Positions 55,087-63,993 of a stretch of 64,000 nt of DNA are shown here, in pieces; the stretch's first letter is position 1; every line of letters starts with the position of its first letter. The DNA comes from Amycolatopsis keratiniphila subsp. keratiniphila (GTDB taxonomy: Bacteria; Actinomycetota; Actinomycetes; Mycobacteriales; Pseudonocardiaceae): positions 130,381 through 194,380 of the forward strand of contig NZ_LQMT02000023.1 of the NCBI RefSeq assembly GCF_001620365.2, written 5' to 3'. The notes below the pieces were generated by a model that was not told where the DNA came from, did no database searches, and saw nothing but the letters and a program-made list of their open reading frames with translations. The position numbers were made by a program, and so were the translations under genes.

Positions 55087-55235
55087 CCAGGCATTTCCCC
55101 TAAAAAGGACTCCAGTGACGAAGGGCTCGTAACCGCCCTTCGTCACATTGGGGTATCCATGAGTCCCCCCGCGCGCGGCAAAGAGGCTAGCCTCGTGGGA
55201 CTGAGCAACGTCCTCCACGCGGAAAGGGACCGAGC

Positions 55236-55418
55236 ATGATCTATCTGCTCGCGGCCATCGGAGCGCTCACCGTCGCCGTGGTGTTGTGGCGCGCGTTCGG
55301 GATCGAGCGTGTCGGGGTGCCCTCGTCGCGACCGACACTGGCCCCGGACGACGACCCCGACTTCCTGCGCAAGCTCGGTGAGCAGCAGCGCAAAGGTAAA
55401 GACGAGGACAAAGAGTAA
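55236..55418 (+). CDS. Small single-span membrane protein
   Basis: A 60-residue protein: one transmembrane helix (about 2-20), then a soluble tail with acidic and basic repeats (DDDPDFLRKLGEQQRKGKDE). AAAGGGA 8-9 bp upstream is a good ribosome-binding site. It is only 3 bp from the end of the convergent MinD-like gene. Unknown function. Confidence 0.65.
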   Translation: MIYLLAAIGALTVAVVLWRAFGIERVGVPSSRPTLAPDDDPDFLRKLGEQQRKGKDEDKE

Positions 55419-55421
55419 AGA

Positions 55422-56735
55422 CTAGGGCTGGATCGGCTGGTACTGCTGGCCGCCGAAGCCGTCCGCGACGGTGGCCGCCAGTTCCAGCAACGCCAGCCGC
55501 GTGTCCTCGCCGAGCCGGTCCAGTTCGATCTCCGCGCCCTCTTCCAGGTGCGGGTCGAACGGGATGCGGCACACCGAACGGACACGCGCGCCGAAATGCG
55601 CGGAGAGCTTGTCGAGATCGACCGAGCCGCCCTTCGGCCGCACCGAGTTGATCACCGCGACGGACCGTTTGACCAGGTCGCCGTAGCCGTGCGCCTCCAG
55701 CCAGTCGAGCGTGGCCGACGCACTGCGCGCCCCGTCGACGGAGCCGGACGAGACCACCACGAGCGCGTCCGCGACGTCCAGGACGCCCTTCATCGCCGAG
55801 TGCATCAAACCGGTCCCGCAGTCGGTGAGCACGATGTTGTAGAAGTGCTCCAGCAGGTTGACCGTGCGCCGGTAGTCGTCCTCGGAGAAGGCCTCCGAAA
55901 CCGCCGGGTCCTGCTCGCTCGCGAGGATCTCCAGCCTGCTCCCGCCCTGCGACGTGTACGAGCGGACGTCGCTGTACCTGGTGATCTTGTCCGCGTCCCG
56001 CAGCAGATGCCGCACGGTCGCCGTGGTCTCGATCGGGATCTTCTGCGACAGCGTGCCGCGGTCCGGGTTCGCGTCGACGGCGACCACCCGGTCCCCGCGC
56101 AGCGACGCGAACGTCGAGCCCAGCGTGGTCGTCGTGGTGGTCTTGCCGACGCCGCCCTTGAGGCTCAGCATCGCGATCTTGTAGCACCCGCGCAGCGGCT
56201 GGTTGATCTGCGCGATCAGTTCGCGTTTGCGCGTGTCCTTGGGGCTCTCCCCCGGGTTGACGAGCTTTCCGGTGCCCACGTAGAGCGCCTTGCGCCAGCC
56301 CGACTGCGGCTTGCGCTTCTGCGGCTTCACCAGGCTCGCGGTGGCGAGTTCGTCCGGGAGCGCGTGCCTGCCCTGCGGCTGCGGAAGCCCCGGCACCGCC
56401 TGCTGCTGCGGCGGCGGCGCGTACTGCTGCTGAGGCGGCGGGTACTGGGCAGCCTGCTGCGGCTGAGGGTGCAACGGCGGCAGGTTCTGGTCGTAGGGCT
56501 GCTGATACTGCTGCCCTTGCGAAGGCTGCGGCAGCGGCGGAGCGGGCTGCTGCTGCGGGTACTGGCCCTGCTGCGGGTACTGCGGCTGGACGACCTGGGT
56601 CGGCTCGGCCTCGAAACCACTCGCGGCCGGATGCGGCGCCGAGTCCGTCCTGTCCTCGGAGAACATCTCCGAGGGCTGGGCGCTCTCGGTCGGTTCGGGG
56701 TGGCCAGGAGCCGATTCTTCGCTGGGTCCGGTCAC
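55422..56735 (-). CDS. MinD/ParA-family ATPase with Pro/Gln-rich N-terminus (Rv0530-like)
   Basis: A 437-residue P-loop ATPase. Residues about 1-150 are rich in Pro, Gln and Tyr; the ATPase follows with a deviant Walker A LKGGVGKTTTTTTLG, VVAVDANPDRGTLSQ and later VLTDCGTGLMHSAM. This long tail with a MinD domain resembles ESX-1 EspI and Rv0530. It probably uses ATP-driven switching for a positioning or secretion-related role. GTG start with GAGGAGG ahead. It sits next to the ccs genes as Rv0530 does in M. tuberculosis. Confidence 0.8.
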   Translation of the reverse strand: MTGPSEESAPGHPEPTESAQPSEMFSEDRTDSAPHPAASGFEAEPTQVVQPQYPQQGQYPQQQPAPPLPQPSQGQQYQQPYDQNLPPLHPQPQQAAQYPPPQQQYAPPPQQQAVPGLPQPQGRHALPDELATASLVKPQKRKPQSGWRKALYVGTGKLVNPGESPKDTRKRELIAQINQPLRGCYKIAMLSLKGGVGKTTTTTTLGSTFASLRGDRVVAVDANPDRGTLSQKIPIETTATVRHLLRDADKITRYSDVRSYTSQGGSRLEILASEQDPAVSEAFSEDDYRRTVNLLEHFYNIVLTDCGTGLMHSAMKGVLDVADALVVVSSGSVDGARSASATLDWLEAHGYGDLVKRSVAVINSVRPKGGSVDLDKLSAHFGARVRSVCRIPFDPHLEEGAEIELDRLGEDTRLALLELAATVADGFGGQQYQPIQP

Positions 56736-56814
56736 CGCTGAATTCCTCCTCCGCGCACGTCTTCCCCCATTACCTCAGTATTGACGGTAGCCGGGTCGCG
56801 CGCAGCGGCGACGG

Positions 56815-57786
56815 TCAGCCCCCGGCGTAGGAGTGCAGCCCCGACGTCACCAGGTTCACGAAGAACATGTTGAAGATCGTCGCGGAGAAGCCGACGATGT
56901 TGATGATCGCGGCCCGCTTCCCGCGCCAGCCCGCGGTGGCACGGGAGTGGAGGTACGCCGCGTAGACGACCCACGCCACGAAGGCGACGGTCTCCTTCGG
57001 GTCCCAGCCCCAGAACCGGCCCCACGCCGCCTCGGCCCACACCGCGCCGCAGAGCACGCCGAAGGTGAAGATCGGGAAGGCGAAGATGGTGGTGCGGTAG
57101 GCGATGCGGTCGAGCACGTCCGCGGCGGGCAGCTTCGGGGCGAACTTGGCGAACTTCGCCGGGTTGTCGTCGTGCGCGGCGCGGAAGAGGTAAAGGACGC
57201 TCGCGACGCCGGGCACCAGGAAGACGCCCGAGCCGATGATCGCCGCGGAGACGTGGATGATCAGCCAGTACGACTGGAGCGCGGGCTGCACCGGCGCGGC
57301 CGTCGTGTACAGCATCGTGCCGTTGACGAACATCAGGATCACGACCGGCAGCAGCAGGAAGCCGGTGAGGTGGCGGACCGGGAACTTCCGCATGATGACG
57401 AGCCAGGTCACGACGGCGATGAAGGTCGTGGCCATGCCGTATTCGTAGAGGTTGCCCCACGGCGCGCGGTGCACGGCGAATCCGCGCAGCACGATCGCGG
57501 CCAGGTGCAGCAGCGCGGCGAGCACCAGCAGCGCGGCGCCCATACGGCCGATGCGCTCGGGGCGGCCGACCTCGCGCGGCGTCTCGACGGGCGTCCCGTA
57601 GGCAGGCGGCGGACCGCCCGCGCCGACCAGTTCGCGGGCCTTCTGCTTGCTGCGTTCCGCCGCGAGACGGCCCTTCGCGCCGAAGCCCTGCTCGATGAGG
57701 GCGAACATCAGCGCGAGGACGTAGATCGCCGCCGCGGTGGTGTAGGAGTAGTCGCTGTACTGGGACAGCGTCTCGTTGATCGGCAT
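56815..57786 (-). CDS. ccsB: Cytochrome c maturation protein CcsB (CcsA/ResC-type)
   Basis: A 323-residue membrane protein with about eight helices. The haem-handling tryptophan-rich motif is WGRFWGWDPKETVAFVAW, and conserved histidines lie in flanking helices. With ResB it moves haem outward and attaches it to apocytochrome c. It is 5 bp after resB. Confidence 0.92.
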   Translation of the reverse strand: MPINETLSQYSDYSYTTAAAIYVLALMFALIEQGFGAKGRLAAERSKQKARELVGAGGPPPAYGTPVETPREVGRPERIGRMGAALLVLAALLHLAAIVLRGFAVHRAPWGNLYEYGMATTFIAVVTWLVIMRKFPVRHLTGFLLLPVVILMFVNGTMLYTTAAPVQPALQSYWLIIHVSAAIIGSGVFLVPGVASVLYLFRAAHDDNPAKFAKFAPKLPAADVLDRIAYRTTIFAFPIFTFGVLCGAVWAEAAWGRFWGWDPKETVAFVAWVVYAAYLHSRATAGWRGKRAAIINIVGFSATIFNMFFVNLVTSGLHSYAGG

Positions 57787-57791
57787 GACCT

Positions 57792-59372
57792 CTAGTTGCC
57801 TCTCTGCCCCTGGACCAGCTTGTCGCTGATCCGCTGGAACTCTTCGCCGTAGCCCGCCTGATCGGTGCGCGCCAGCCCGGCGACCTCGATCACGGTACCC
57901 GTCTCACCTTCACGCGCCGGGGTCACCCGCACCCACACCCGGCGCCGTTTGACCAGCAGTGATCCCGCCAGCCCGATCAGCATCGCGACCGCGCAGACCA
58001 GCACCCAGCCCTGCACGGGGTCGTGCGAGACCTGGATGGCGACCCATTCCTGGACACCGTCGAAGCGGACCTTCGTGCCGTCGTCCAGCACGGTCTCCTG
58101 ACCCTGGTCCAGGTTCTGCCGGGTGAGCTTCTTGAGCCTGCCGTCCGCGACGAGCGACTGGTCGATCTGGAAGATCGACTGCCCGCGGCCCGCGTCGAGG
58201 CCGAGGTCGCCGCGGTAGATGTCGACGGCCACCGCCGGCTTGTTCGCCTCGGGCCGCGACGACGTGAGCACGTTGCCGTGCAGGAACGCGGTCGGGGCGA
58301 GCAGACCGGTGATCGCGAGCTGCCGGGTGCGGCGTTCGATCGGGTCGGCGATGCCCGGCTGGTCGATCTTGGTCGCGCCTTCGGAGAGCTTCGTCGGCTC
58401 GTCGGCGGGACGCCACGGCGTGATGTTGGTGCGCACGGTGCCGTCGGGGAAGGTCACCGTGAACTTCGGGGAGTAACCGAAGTTCAGCAGGTAGACGCGG
58501 TCGCCCGCGGTACGCAGCGGCGAGTTGACCTCGAGCCCGTACGGCTTCCACGCGCCGGTCTGCAGGTCTTCGCCGGACTGGTACTCCATGTTGGAGTGGT
58601 AGTAGTTCGCCTGCCCGTTCTCGGTGTAGCGCGCCTCGAAGTCCTTCAGGCGGATGCAGAACCCGTTGAGGTCGGTGCCGTCGACGCGCAGCCCGGCGTT
58701 GAAGGTGTCGTAGCCGAGGATGCCGGAGTTGCACCACGGGCTGCCGTCGGCTTGGACGATGACCTGGCCTTCGTAACCGAACATCTTGCCCAGCGCGAAG
58801 AAGATGATCAGGCCGAGCATGCCGAAGTGGAAGACGAGGTTGCCGGTCTCGCGGAGGTATCCGCGTTCGGCGGAGATGCTTCGGCTTCCGTCGGCCTCTT
58901 CGCGTTCGACGCGGCGCCAGCCTTTGAGCAGCGTGTGCGTGTCCGTCATGACCGTCTCGGGCGTCCGGTCGGTCGTGGTGGACACGTGATGCGGCATCCG
59001 CGAGAGCTTGCGCGGCGTGAGCACCGGCTTCGCGCGCATCGCCTTCGCGTACTCGAAGCTGCGCGGCGCGAGACAGCCGATGAGCGAGACCATCAGCAGG
59101 ATGTAGATCGCCGAGAACCAGACGCTGCCGTAGACCTCGAAGAACTGCAAGCGGTCGAGCAGTTCGCCCCACCAGCCGTGCGCGGCGATGTACTCGTCGG
59201 TCTTGGCGACGTTGAGGTTCCGTTGCGGCAGCAGGGCGCCGGGCATCGCGGCGAGCGCGAGCAGGAACAGCAGCACCAGTGCGGTGCGCATCGACGTCAG
59301 ACCGCGCCAGGTGTTGCGCAGGAAGGCGAGGACGCGCTTCAACGGCGTCTGACGGTATTCGGTGGTGGTCAC
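57792..59372 (-). CDS. resB: Cytochrome c maturation protein ResB
   Basis: A 526-residue membrane protein with three N-terminal helices, a large outside domain and a C-terminal helix. FFEVYGSVWFSAIYILLMVS and LRETGNLVFHFGMLGLIIFF are family segments; the latter has the haem-ligand His. The GTG start overlaps the ccdA stop by 4 bp; upstream in-frame sequence is only the ccdA shadow. Confidence 0.9.
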   Translation of the reverse strand: MTTTEYRQTPLKRVLAFLRNTWRGLTSMRTALVLLFLLALAAMPGALLPQRNLNVAKTDEYIAAHGWWGELLDRLQFFEVYGSVWFSAIYILLMVSLIGCLAPRSFEYAKAMRAKPVLTPRKLSRMPHHVSTTTDRTPETVMTDTHTLLKGWRRVEREEADGSRSISAERGYLRETGNLVFHFGMLGLIIFFALGKMFGYEGQVIVQADGSPWCNSGILGYDTFNAGLRVDGTDLNGFCIRLKDFEARYTENGQANYYHSNMEYQSGEDLQTGAWKPYGLEVNSPLRTAGDRVYLLNFGYSPKFTVTFPDGTVRTNITPWRPADEPTKLSEGATKIDQPGIADPIERRTRQLAITGLLAPTAFLHGNVLTSSRPEANKPAVAVDIYRGDLGLDAGRGQSIFQIDQSLVADGRLKKLTRQNLDQGQETVLDDGTKVRFDGVQEWVAIQVSHDPVQGWVLVCAVAMLIGLAGSLLVKRRRVWVRVTPAREGETGTVIEVAGLARTDQAGYGEEFQRISDKLVQGQRGN

Positions 59373-60142
59373 AAGGGCAGCCTGATGTCGGTCACGAGGG
59401 TGTTCCTGATCCAGCCGGTCATGTCGCCCCACAGCCCGGTCACCAGCAGGACGCCGACGACCAGCAGCAGGACGCCGCCGAAGACCTGCACCTGACGGCC
59501 GTGGCGGCGCAGCCAGTCGGTGGCGCGGACGGCCCAGCGGGCGCCGAACGCGATGAGGAGGAACGGCAGGCCGAGGCCGAGGCAGTAGACCAGGATCAGC
59601 ACGTAGCCACGCGCCGCCGCGCCGCCGGTGGCGCTGGCCATGGACATCACCGCGGACAGCGTCGGCCCGATGCACGGCGTCCAGCCGAGCCCGAACACCG
59701 CCCCGAGCACCGGCGCGCCCCACAGTCCGCCGCGCGGCACGTGATGCGAACGGAACTCGCGCTGCAGCCCCGGGATCCAGCCGAGGAAGACCAGCGCCAT
59801 CGCGATCGTCAGCACGCCGCCGAGGCGCTGGATGAGGTCCATGTTGAGCGCGACGACGTCGGCGATCCACACCAGCGTCCCCAGCGTCACCACGAAGACG
59901 ACGGTGAACCCGAGCACGAACAGCGCCGCCGCGCCGACGACGGCGTAACGGCCCTTCTTGCGCTCCTCGTCGGCGCTGACCGCGGGGGCGTCCGCGCCGA
60001 CCAGCGCAGCCAGGTACGCGAGATACCCGGGCACCAGCGGCACGACGCACGGCGACGCGAAGGAGATCGTCCCGGCCAGCAGCGCCACACCCGCCGCGAG
60101 CAGCAGTGGCCCGGAGAGCGCCAGCTCGGTAACACCGTTCAC
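59369..60142 (-). CDS. ccdA: Cytochrome c biogenesis protein CcdA
   Basis: A 257-residue thiol transporter with six transmembrane helices. The redox cysteines are in SFASPCVVPLVPGYLA and GLGWTPCIGPTLS. It brings reducing power outside to TlpA so apocytochrome cysteines stay reduced. GTG start; TACGCT 7 bp upstream suggests a leaderless message. It heads the ccdA-resB-ccsB group. Confidence 0.9.
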   Translation of the reverse strand: MNGVTELALSGPLLLAAGVALLAGTISFASPCVVPLVPGYLAYLAALVGADAPAVSADEERKKGRYAVVGAAALFVLGFTVVFVVTLGTLVWIADVVALNMDLIQRLGGVLTIAMALVFLGWIPGLQREFRSHHVPRGGLWGAPVLGAVFGLGWTPCIGPTLSAVMSMASATGGAAARGYVLILVYCLGLGLPFLLIAFGARWAVRATDWLRRHGRQVQVFGGVLLLVVGVLLVTGLWGDMTGWIRNTLVTDIRLPL

Positions 60143-60236
60143 GCAAAGGAGCGTAGGCAGTGTGGTCGGAGTGAAAGCGCCGGGGCTGGCCCAACGGGAC
60201 CTACGTCGCACCCGGTCAGGACCTTGGTCCCGGTGG

Positions 60237-60270
60237 GCGGATCGCGTTTAGCGGGCTAAACGCGATCCGC
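60237..60270. terminator. 16-bp-arm hairpin between tlpA and ccdA
   Basis: GCGGATCGCGTTTAGC (60237-60252) and its complement (60255-60270) with only a 2-nt gap. Located just after the tlpA stop on its strand, so it may end that gene's message before the leaderless ccdA promoter. No T-run. Confidence 0.6.
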
Positions 60271-60278
60271 GCGTTGGG

Positions 60279-60860
60279 TCAGGCGGGTTCGGCGGCCAGG
60301 CGCTGCACGACCGGCAGCAGGTCCGACGCCAGCAGTTCCCGCAGGAACACGGCCGCGACGCGGTGCTGCTTGTCCAGCACGATCGTCGACGGGATGATGT
60401 TGCGCGGATAACCCGAGAGCTGCAGCAGCGTCCGCCCCGACGGGTCGTAGATCGACGGATACGTCAGCTTCCGGTCCCGCATGAAGTCCTGCGCGGGCGC
60501 CCGGTCGTTGTCCCGCAGGTCGATGCCGACCACCTGGACGCCGGACGCCTTGGTCTGGTCGTAGACCTTCTGCATCTCCGGCGCCTCGACCCGGCACGGC
60601 CCGCACCACTGGCCCCACAGGTTCAGCACGATGACCTTGCCGGGGAAGTCCGCGATCGAGAGCTGTTTGCCCTCGTTCATCAGGTCGTCGCCGGACAGCG
60701 TCGGCGACGGCTGGCGCTCCGCGACGTCGTAGGTGATGTCGACCTTCCCGCCCGGCGAAACGAAGTTGAACGAGCCGCCGGTGACGACGGCGTCCTTGCC
60801 GGTGGTGCAGCCGGTGACGACGAGCATCAGCACCGCCATGGCGGCCAGCGCGCGCTTCAT
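60279..60860 (-). CDS. TlpA/ResA-type thioredoxin lipoprotein
   Basis: A 193-residue lipoprotein: signal ending in VTGC, then a thioredoxin fold with LWGQWCGPCRVEAPEM (redox WCGPC at about 86-90) and cis-Pro in IIPSTIVL. It keeps apocytochrome c cysteines reduced, using electrons from CcdA. The ATG overlaps the upstream phosphatase-like gene by 4 bp (ATGA). Confidence 0.9.
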   Translation of the reverse strand: MKRALAAMAVLMLVVTGCTTGKDAVVTGGSFNFVSPGGKVDITYDVAERQPSPTLSGDDLMNEGKQLSIADFPGKVIVLNLWGQWCGPCRVEAPEMQKVYDQTKASGVQVVGIDLRDNDRAPAQDFMRDRKLTYPSIYDPSGRTLLQLSGYPRNIIPSTIVLDKQHRVAAVFLRELLASDLLPVVQRLAAEPA

Positions 60861-61489
60861 GCGCCGGTCACCTTCGGGTCGGTCGTGCCCGCGGGTTCGC
60901 TGTAGACGATCCGCACGAGTTCCTCACCCTCGAAGACCAGGCTGGTCAGCGAAGCGAGCGAACACTGCCTGTTACGCGGGTCGTGCCAGAGCCGCTTCGC
61001 CTCCAGGAACCGCCGCACGGTCCAGATCGGCAGCTGGTGCGAGACGCACAAAGCCTCGTGGCCCTCGGCCGCCCGCCGCGCGCGGTGGATCGCGCCGAGC
61101 ATGCGGTGCGCGATCTCGACGTACGGCTCACCCCACGACGGCCGGAACGGGTTGACCAGCTTCGGCCAGTGCTTCGGCTCGCGAAGCGCGCCATCACCGA
61201 CGGCGACCCGCTCGCCCTCGAACTGGTTGTCCGCCTCGATGAGCCGCTCGTCGGTCTCGACGTCGAGCCGGTGCGCGGCGGCGATCGGCGCGGCGGTCTC
61301 CTGCGCGCGCTGAAGCGGCGAAGCGACGACGTGCGTGATGTCGTGCGTCGCGACCGCTTCGGCGACCGTCAGCGCCTGACGCTGTCCGCGGTCGGAGAGC
61401 TTGAAGCCGGGCAGGCGGCCGTACAGGATCTTGTCCGGGTTGTGCACCTCGCCGTGGCGGAGCAGGTGCACGATCGTCGTCGCGCTCAC
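60857..61489 (-). CDS. Histidine phosphatase (phosphoglycerate mutase-like)
   Basis: A 210-residue protein with the RHG motif (LLRHGEV, about residues 10-16) and the second catalytic His in ALCVSHQLPIW. The substrate is unclear. It fits Rv0525 by position, between hemL and the thioredoxin gene. GTG start overlaps the hemL stop by 4 bp. Confidence 0.85.
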   Translation of the reverse strand: MSATTIVHLLRHGEVHNPDKILYGRLPGFKLSDRGQRQALTVAEAVATHDITHVVASPLQRAQETAAPIAAAHRLDVETDERLIEADNQFEGERVAVGDGALREPKHWPKLVNPFRPSWGEPYVEIAHRMLGAIHRARRAAEGHEALCVSHQLPIWTVRRFLEAKRLWHDPRNRQCSLASLTSLVFEGEELVRIVYSEPAGTTDPKVTGA

Positions 61490-62790
61490 GCCTGGACCGC
61501 CTCGGCGGCGGCGCGGGCGGCCACGCGAAGCGCGGACTCGATGATCTCGAACTCGGCGTCGCCCATGGCCGCGTTGACGAACCAAGCCTCGTACGCGCTC
61601 GGCGGCGCGTACACGCCGTTGTCCAGCAGCGCGTGGAAGAACGCCGGGAACCGCCAGGTCTCCGCGGCCTGCGCGCCCGGGTAGTTCGTCACCGGGTTCT
61701 CGCTGAAGAACACGCTGACGAGGTTGCCCGCGTACTGCACGGTGTGCGTGACGCCCGCCTCGGTCAGCGACCTGTCGAACAGGTCACCGAGCCGCTTCGC
61801 GTTGGCGTCGAGGGCCGCGTACACGGCGTCGTCGGCCGCGCGCAGCGTCGCGAGCCCGGTGGCGACGGCGACTGGGTTCCCGGACAGGGTTCCCGCCTGG
61901 TACACCGGTCCGCCCGGGGCCAGCTTCGCCATCACGTCGGCGCGGCCGCCGAAGGCCGCGGCGGGCAATCCGCCGGACATCACCTTGCCGAAGGTGTACA
62001 GGTCGCCGGCGACACCGTCGAGGCCGAACCAGCCCGCCTTCGAAACGCGGAACCCGGTCATCACCTCGTCCATGATCAGCAGCGCGCCGTGCTCGTGCGC
62101 GATCTCCTTGAGCCCGGCGTTGAAACCGTCGATCGGGGCGACGGCACCCATGTTGCCGGCGGCGGCTTCGGTGATGATCGCGGCGATCGAGTCCGGGTTG
62201 TCCACAAAGGACTTCCGGACCGCGTCGAGATCGTTGTAGGGCAGGACGATCGTGTCGGCCGCCTGCGCACCGGTGACACCGGGCGAGGTCGGGAGGCCGA
62301 GCGTCGCGACACCGGAGCCGGCTTCGGCGAGCAGCGCGTCGACGTGACCGTGGTAGCAGCCCGCGAACTTGATGATCTTCGACCGGCCGGTGAATCCCCT
62401 GGCCAGCCGGATCGCGCTCATCGTCGCCTCGGTGCCGGAGTTGACCAGGCGCACCCGCTCCACCGGCTCGACCCGGGCGATGATCTCTTCGGCGAGCTCG
62501 ACCTCGCCGCGCGTCGGGGTGCCGAACGACAGCCCGTCGACAGCGGCTTCGCGCGCGGCGGCGACGACGTCCGGATGCGCGTGCCCGAGGATCATCGGCC
62601 CCCACGAGGAGACGAGATCGACATAGCGGGCGCCGTCCGCGTCCCAGAGATACGGCCCCTCACCGCGCACCATGAACCGCGGGGTGCCGCCGACGGAGTT
62701 GAAGGCCCGCACCGGGGAGTTCACCCCGCCCGGGATCGCGGCCTTCGCTCGTTCGAACCATGCCTTGGACTGATCGACTCCGGTAGTCAC
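61486..62790 (-). CDS. hemL: Glutamate-1-semialdehyde 2,1-aminomutase
   Basis: A 434-residue PLP aminotransferase-type enzyme. VNSGTEATMSAIRLARGFTG, LLIMDEVMTGFRVS and TFGKVMSGGLPAAAFG (PLP lysine) are present. It makes 5-aminolevulinate, the first committed haem and cobalamin precursor. GTG start chosen from the family N-terminus VTTGVDQSKAWFERA; no in-frame extension is family-like. It leads the haem/cytochrome c unit here. Confidence 0.93.
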   Translation of the reverse strand: MTTGVDQSKAWFERAKAAIPGGVNSPVRAFNSVGGTPRFMVRGEGPYLWDADGARYVDLVSSWGPMILGHAHPDVVAAAREAAVDGLSFGTPTRGEVELAEEIIARVEPVERVRLVNSGTEATMSAIRLARGFTGRSKIIKFAGCYHGHVDALLAEAGSGVATLGLPTSPGVTGAQAADTIVLPYNDLDAVRKSFVDNPDSIAAIITEAAAGNMGAVAPIDGFNAGLKEIAHEHGALLIMDEVMTGFRVSKAGWFGLDGVAGDLYTFGKVMSGGLPAAAFGGRADVMAKLAPGGPVYQAGTLSGNPVAVATGLATLRAADDAVYAALDANAKRLGDLFDRSLTEAGVTHTVQYAGNLVSVFFSENPVTNYPGAQAAETWRFPAFFHALLDNGVYAPPSAYEAWFVNAAMGDAEFEIIESALRVAARAAAEAVQA

Positions 62791-62912
62791 GTCCCCAGTC
62801 TCGCAAATCCCGGATGACACCCGCCGCCGAGTCCTCGCGGTTCCGGGCATGGCGTGACCAGGCCCACTAGGGTGGGAAGCACTCCCGCCGAAACCCTCGC
62901 GGAGGAATCCAC

Positions 62913-63404
62913 GTGTCCACGGTGCCGCCACCACCGACCCACCACCGTCGCCTGCGCTGGCAGGCCTTGGCCGGATTCATCGCCGTGTCGGCGATCGTCG
63001 GCGTCGTGGCGGCGCTTGCCGTGGCCACCCGTTCCGAAACGCACAACGCGTGGCTCCGTCCTTCGTGGGCGCCGCCGGGCTGGCTCTACGGTCCGACGTG
63101 GACGGCCCTGCTCCTCCTGGTCGCCATCGCGGGCTGGTGCTACTGGCGGACCGACGGCGAGACGCGCGGCTTCGCCTTCTACGGCGTCTGCCTGCTGCTG
63201 ACCCTGCTGTGGACGCCGTTGTTCTTCGCCGGCGGAGCGCACGCGCTGGCCCTGGCCGACGTAGTCGTCCTGGACTTCATGGTGCCCGTCACGATGATGG
63301 AGTTCGGGCGCCGGTCGAAGCTCGCCGCGTGGCTGCTGGTGCCGTATCTGCTGTGGTTGCTGTACTCGACCGCGGTCAACGCCGCCGTCGTCTGGCTCAA
63401 CTAG
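62913..63404 (+). CDS. tspO: TspO/MBR-family membrane protein
   Basis: A 163-residue five-helix membrane protein of the translocator/peripheral benzodiazepine receptor family. WLRPSWAPPGWLYGPTWTAL, LTLLWTPLFF and the Tyr/Trp-rich C-terminal helices bind porphyrins in relatives. Its position beside hemL fits a tetrapyrrole role. GTG start with GGAGG upstream. Confidence 0.85.
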   Translation: MSTVPPPPTHHRRLRWQALAGFIAVSAIVGVVAALAVATRSETHNAWLRPSWAPPGWLYGPTWTALLLLVAIAGWCYWRTDGETRGFAFYGVCLLLTLLWTPLFFAGGAHALALADVVVLDFMVPVTMMEFGRRSKLAAWLLVPYLLWLLYSTAVNAAVVWLN

Positions 63405-63744
63405 TCCTTGCGCTTGAAGCGCGCCCCCCTCACAACCGGACAAACTCCGGTCGTTAGTTCGCGCCGTAGGTCTGTATCGACATCCGGCCGTTTGCGCCTG
63501 GGCCGGGCAGGTGAGGTTCCCCGAGATGACGGTGTCGTGAGTGATTTTGGTCGTTCTAACGACCAAAATCACTCACGACCCCGACAGACATTCGACTGCC
63601 GAAGCCGGGCCCTTGCGGCATTCACACAAGTCCCCTTGTCTGACGCGATGAAGGACGCTGTACCCGCGTCACATGCGGTGAAAGTCCCCTTCAGCCACCC
63701 GAGACCAGAAAAACTCACGACGCGATTCTGACTCAGGACAGCGC
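63405..63744. other. Convergent junction with repeats, no gene
   Basis: Between tspO and the final membrane protein gene lie a GTCGTGAGTG palindrome (63534-63579) and a GATGAAGGAC/GTCCCCTTCA pairing stretch (about 63647-63696). No coding potential is convincing. Confidence 0.7.
63534..63579. repeat. 46-bp palindrome, GGTCGTGAGTG family, copy 3
   Basis: Perfect 22-bp arms around a CT loop. The outer part GTCGTGAGTG equals copies 1 and 2; the inner part is ATTTTGGTCGTT. It lies between convergent genes. Confidence 0.85.
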
Positions 63745-63993
63745 CTAGTCCTTGCGCTTGCGGCCCTTGGCGCGCACGGCGAGGAGGAACTGGCGGATCG
63801 CGTCCACCACGAGGATCGCGGCCAGCACGCCCAGCCCGATGGCGCCGGCGAGCGGGCCGCCGAAGTACCGCTGCGATTCGAGCGTCGTCGTTTCGCCGTA
63901 GGTGATCACGACCGGGACGACACCGGCCTTCCAGCACGCGAAGGCGCCCCACACCGCGAGCGCGGCGAGGATCAGCTCCACGGCCCCCACCAC
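63745..63993 (-). CDS. Small two-span membrane protein, start near the window edge
   Basis: An 82-residue protein with two transmembrane helices (about 3-23 and 48-70) and a basic C-terminal tail (RAKGRKRKD). No family is recognised. The GTG used is seven bases from the window end, so the true start may lie outside. Confidence 0.55.
   Translation of the reverse strand: MVGAVELILAALAVWGAFACWKAGVVPVVITYGETTTLESQRYFGGPLAGAIGLGVLAAILVVDAIRQFLLAVRAKGRKRKD

Noticed and set aside
59373..60194. Long N-terminal extension of resB across ccdA.
   Set aside because: It is an antiframe shadow of ccdA; the GTGA overlap defines the resB start.
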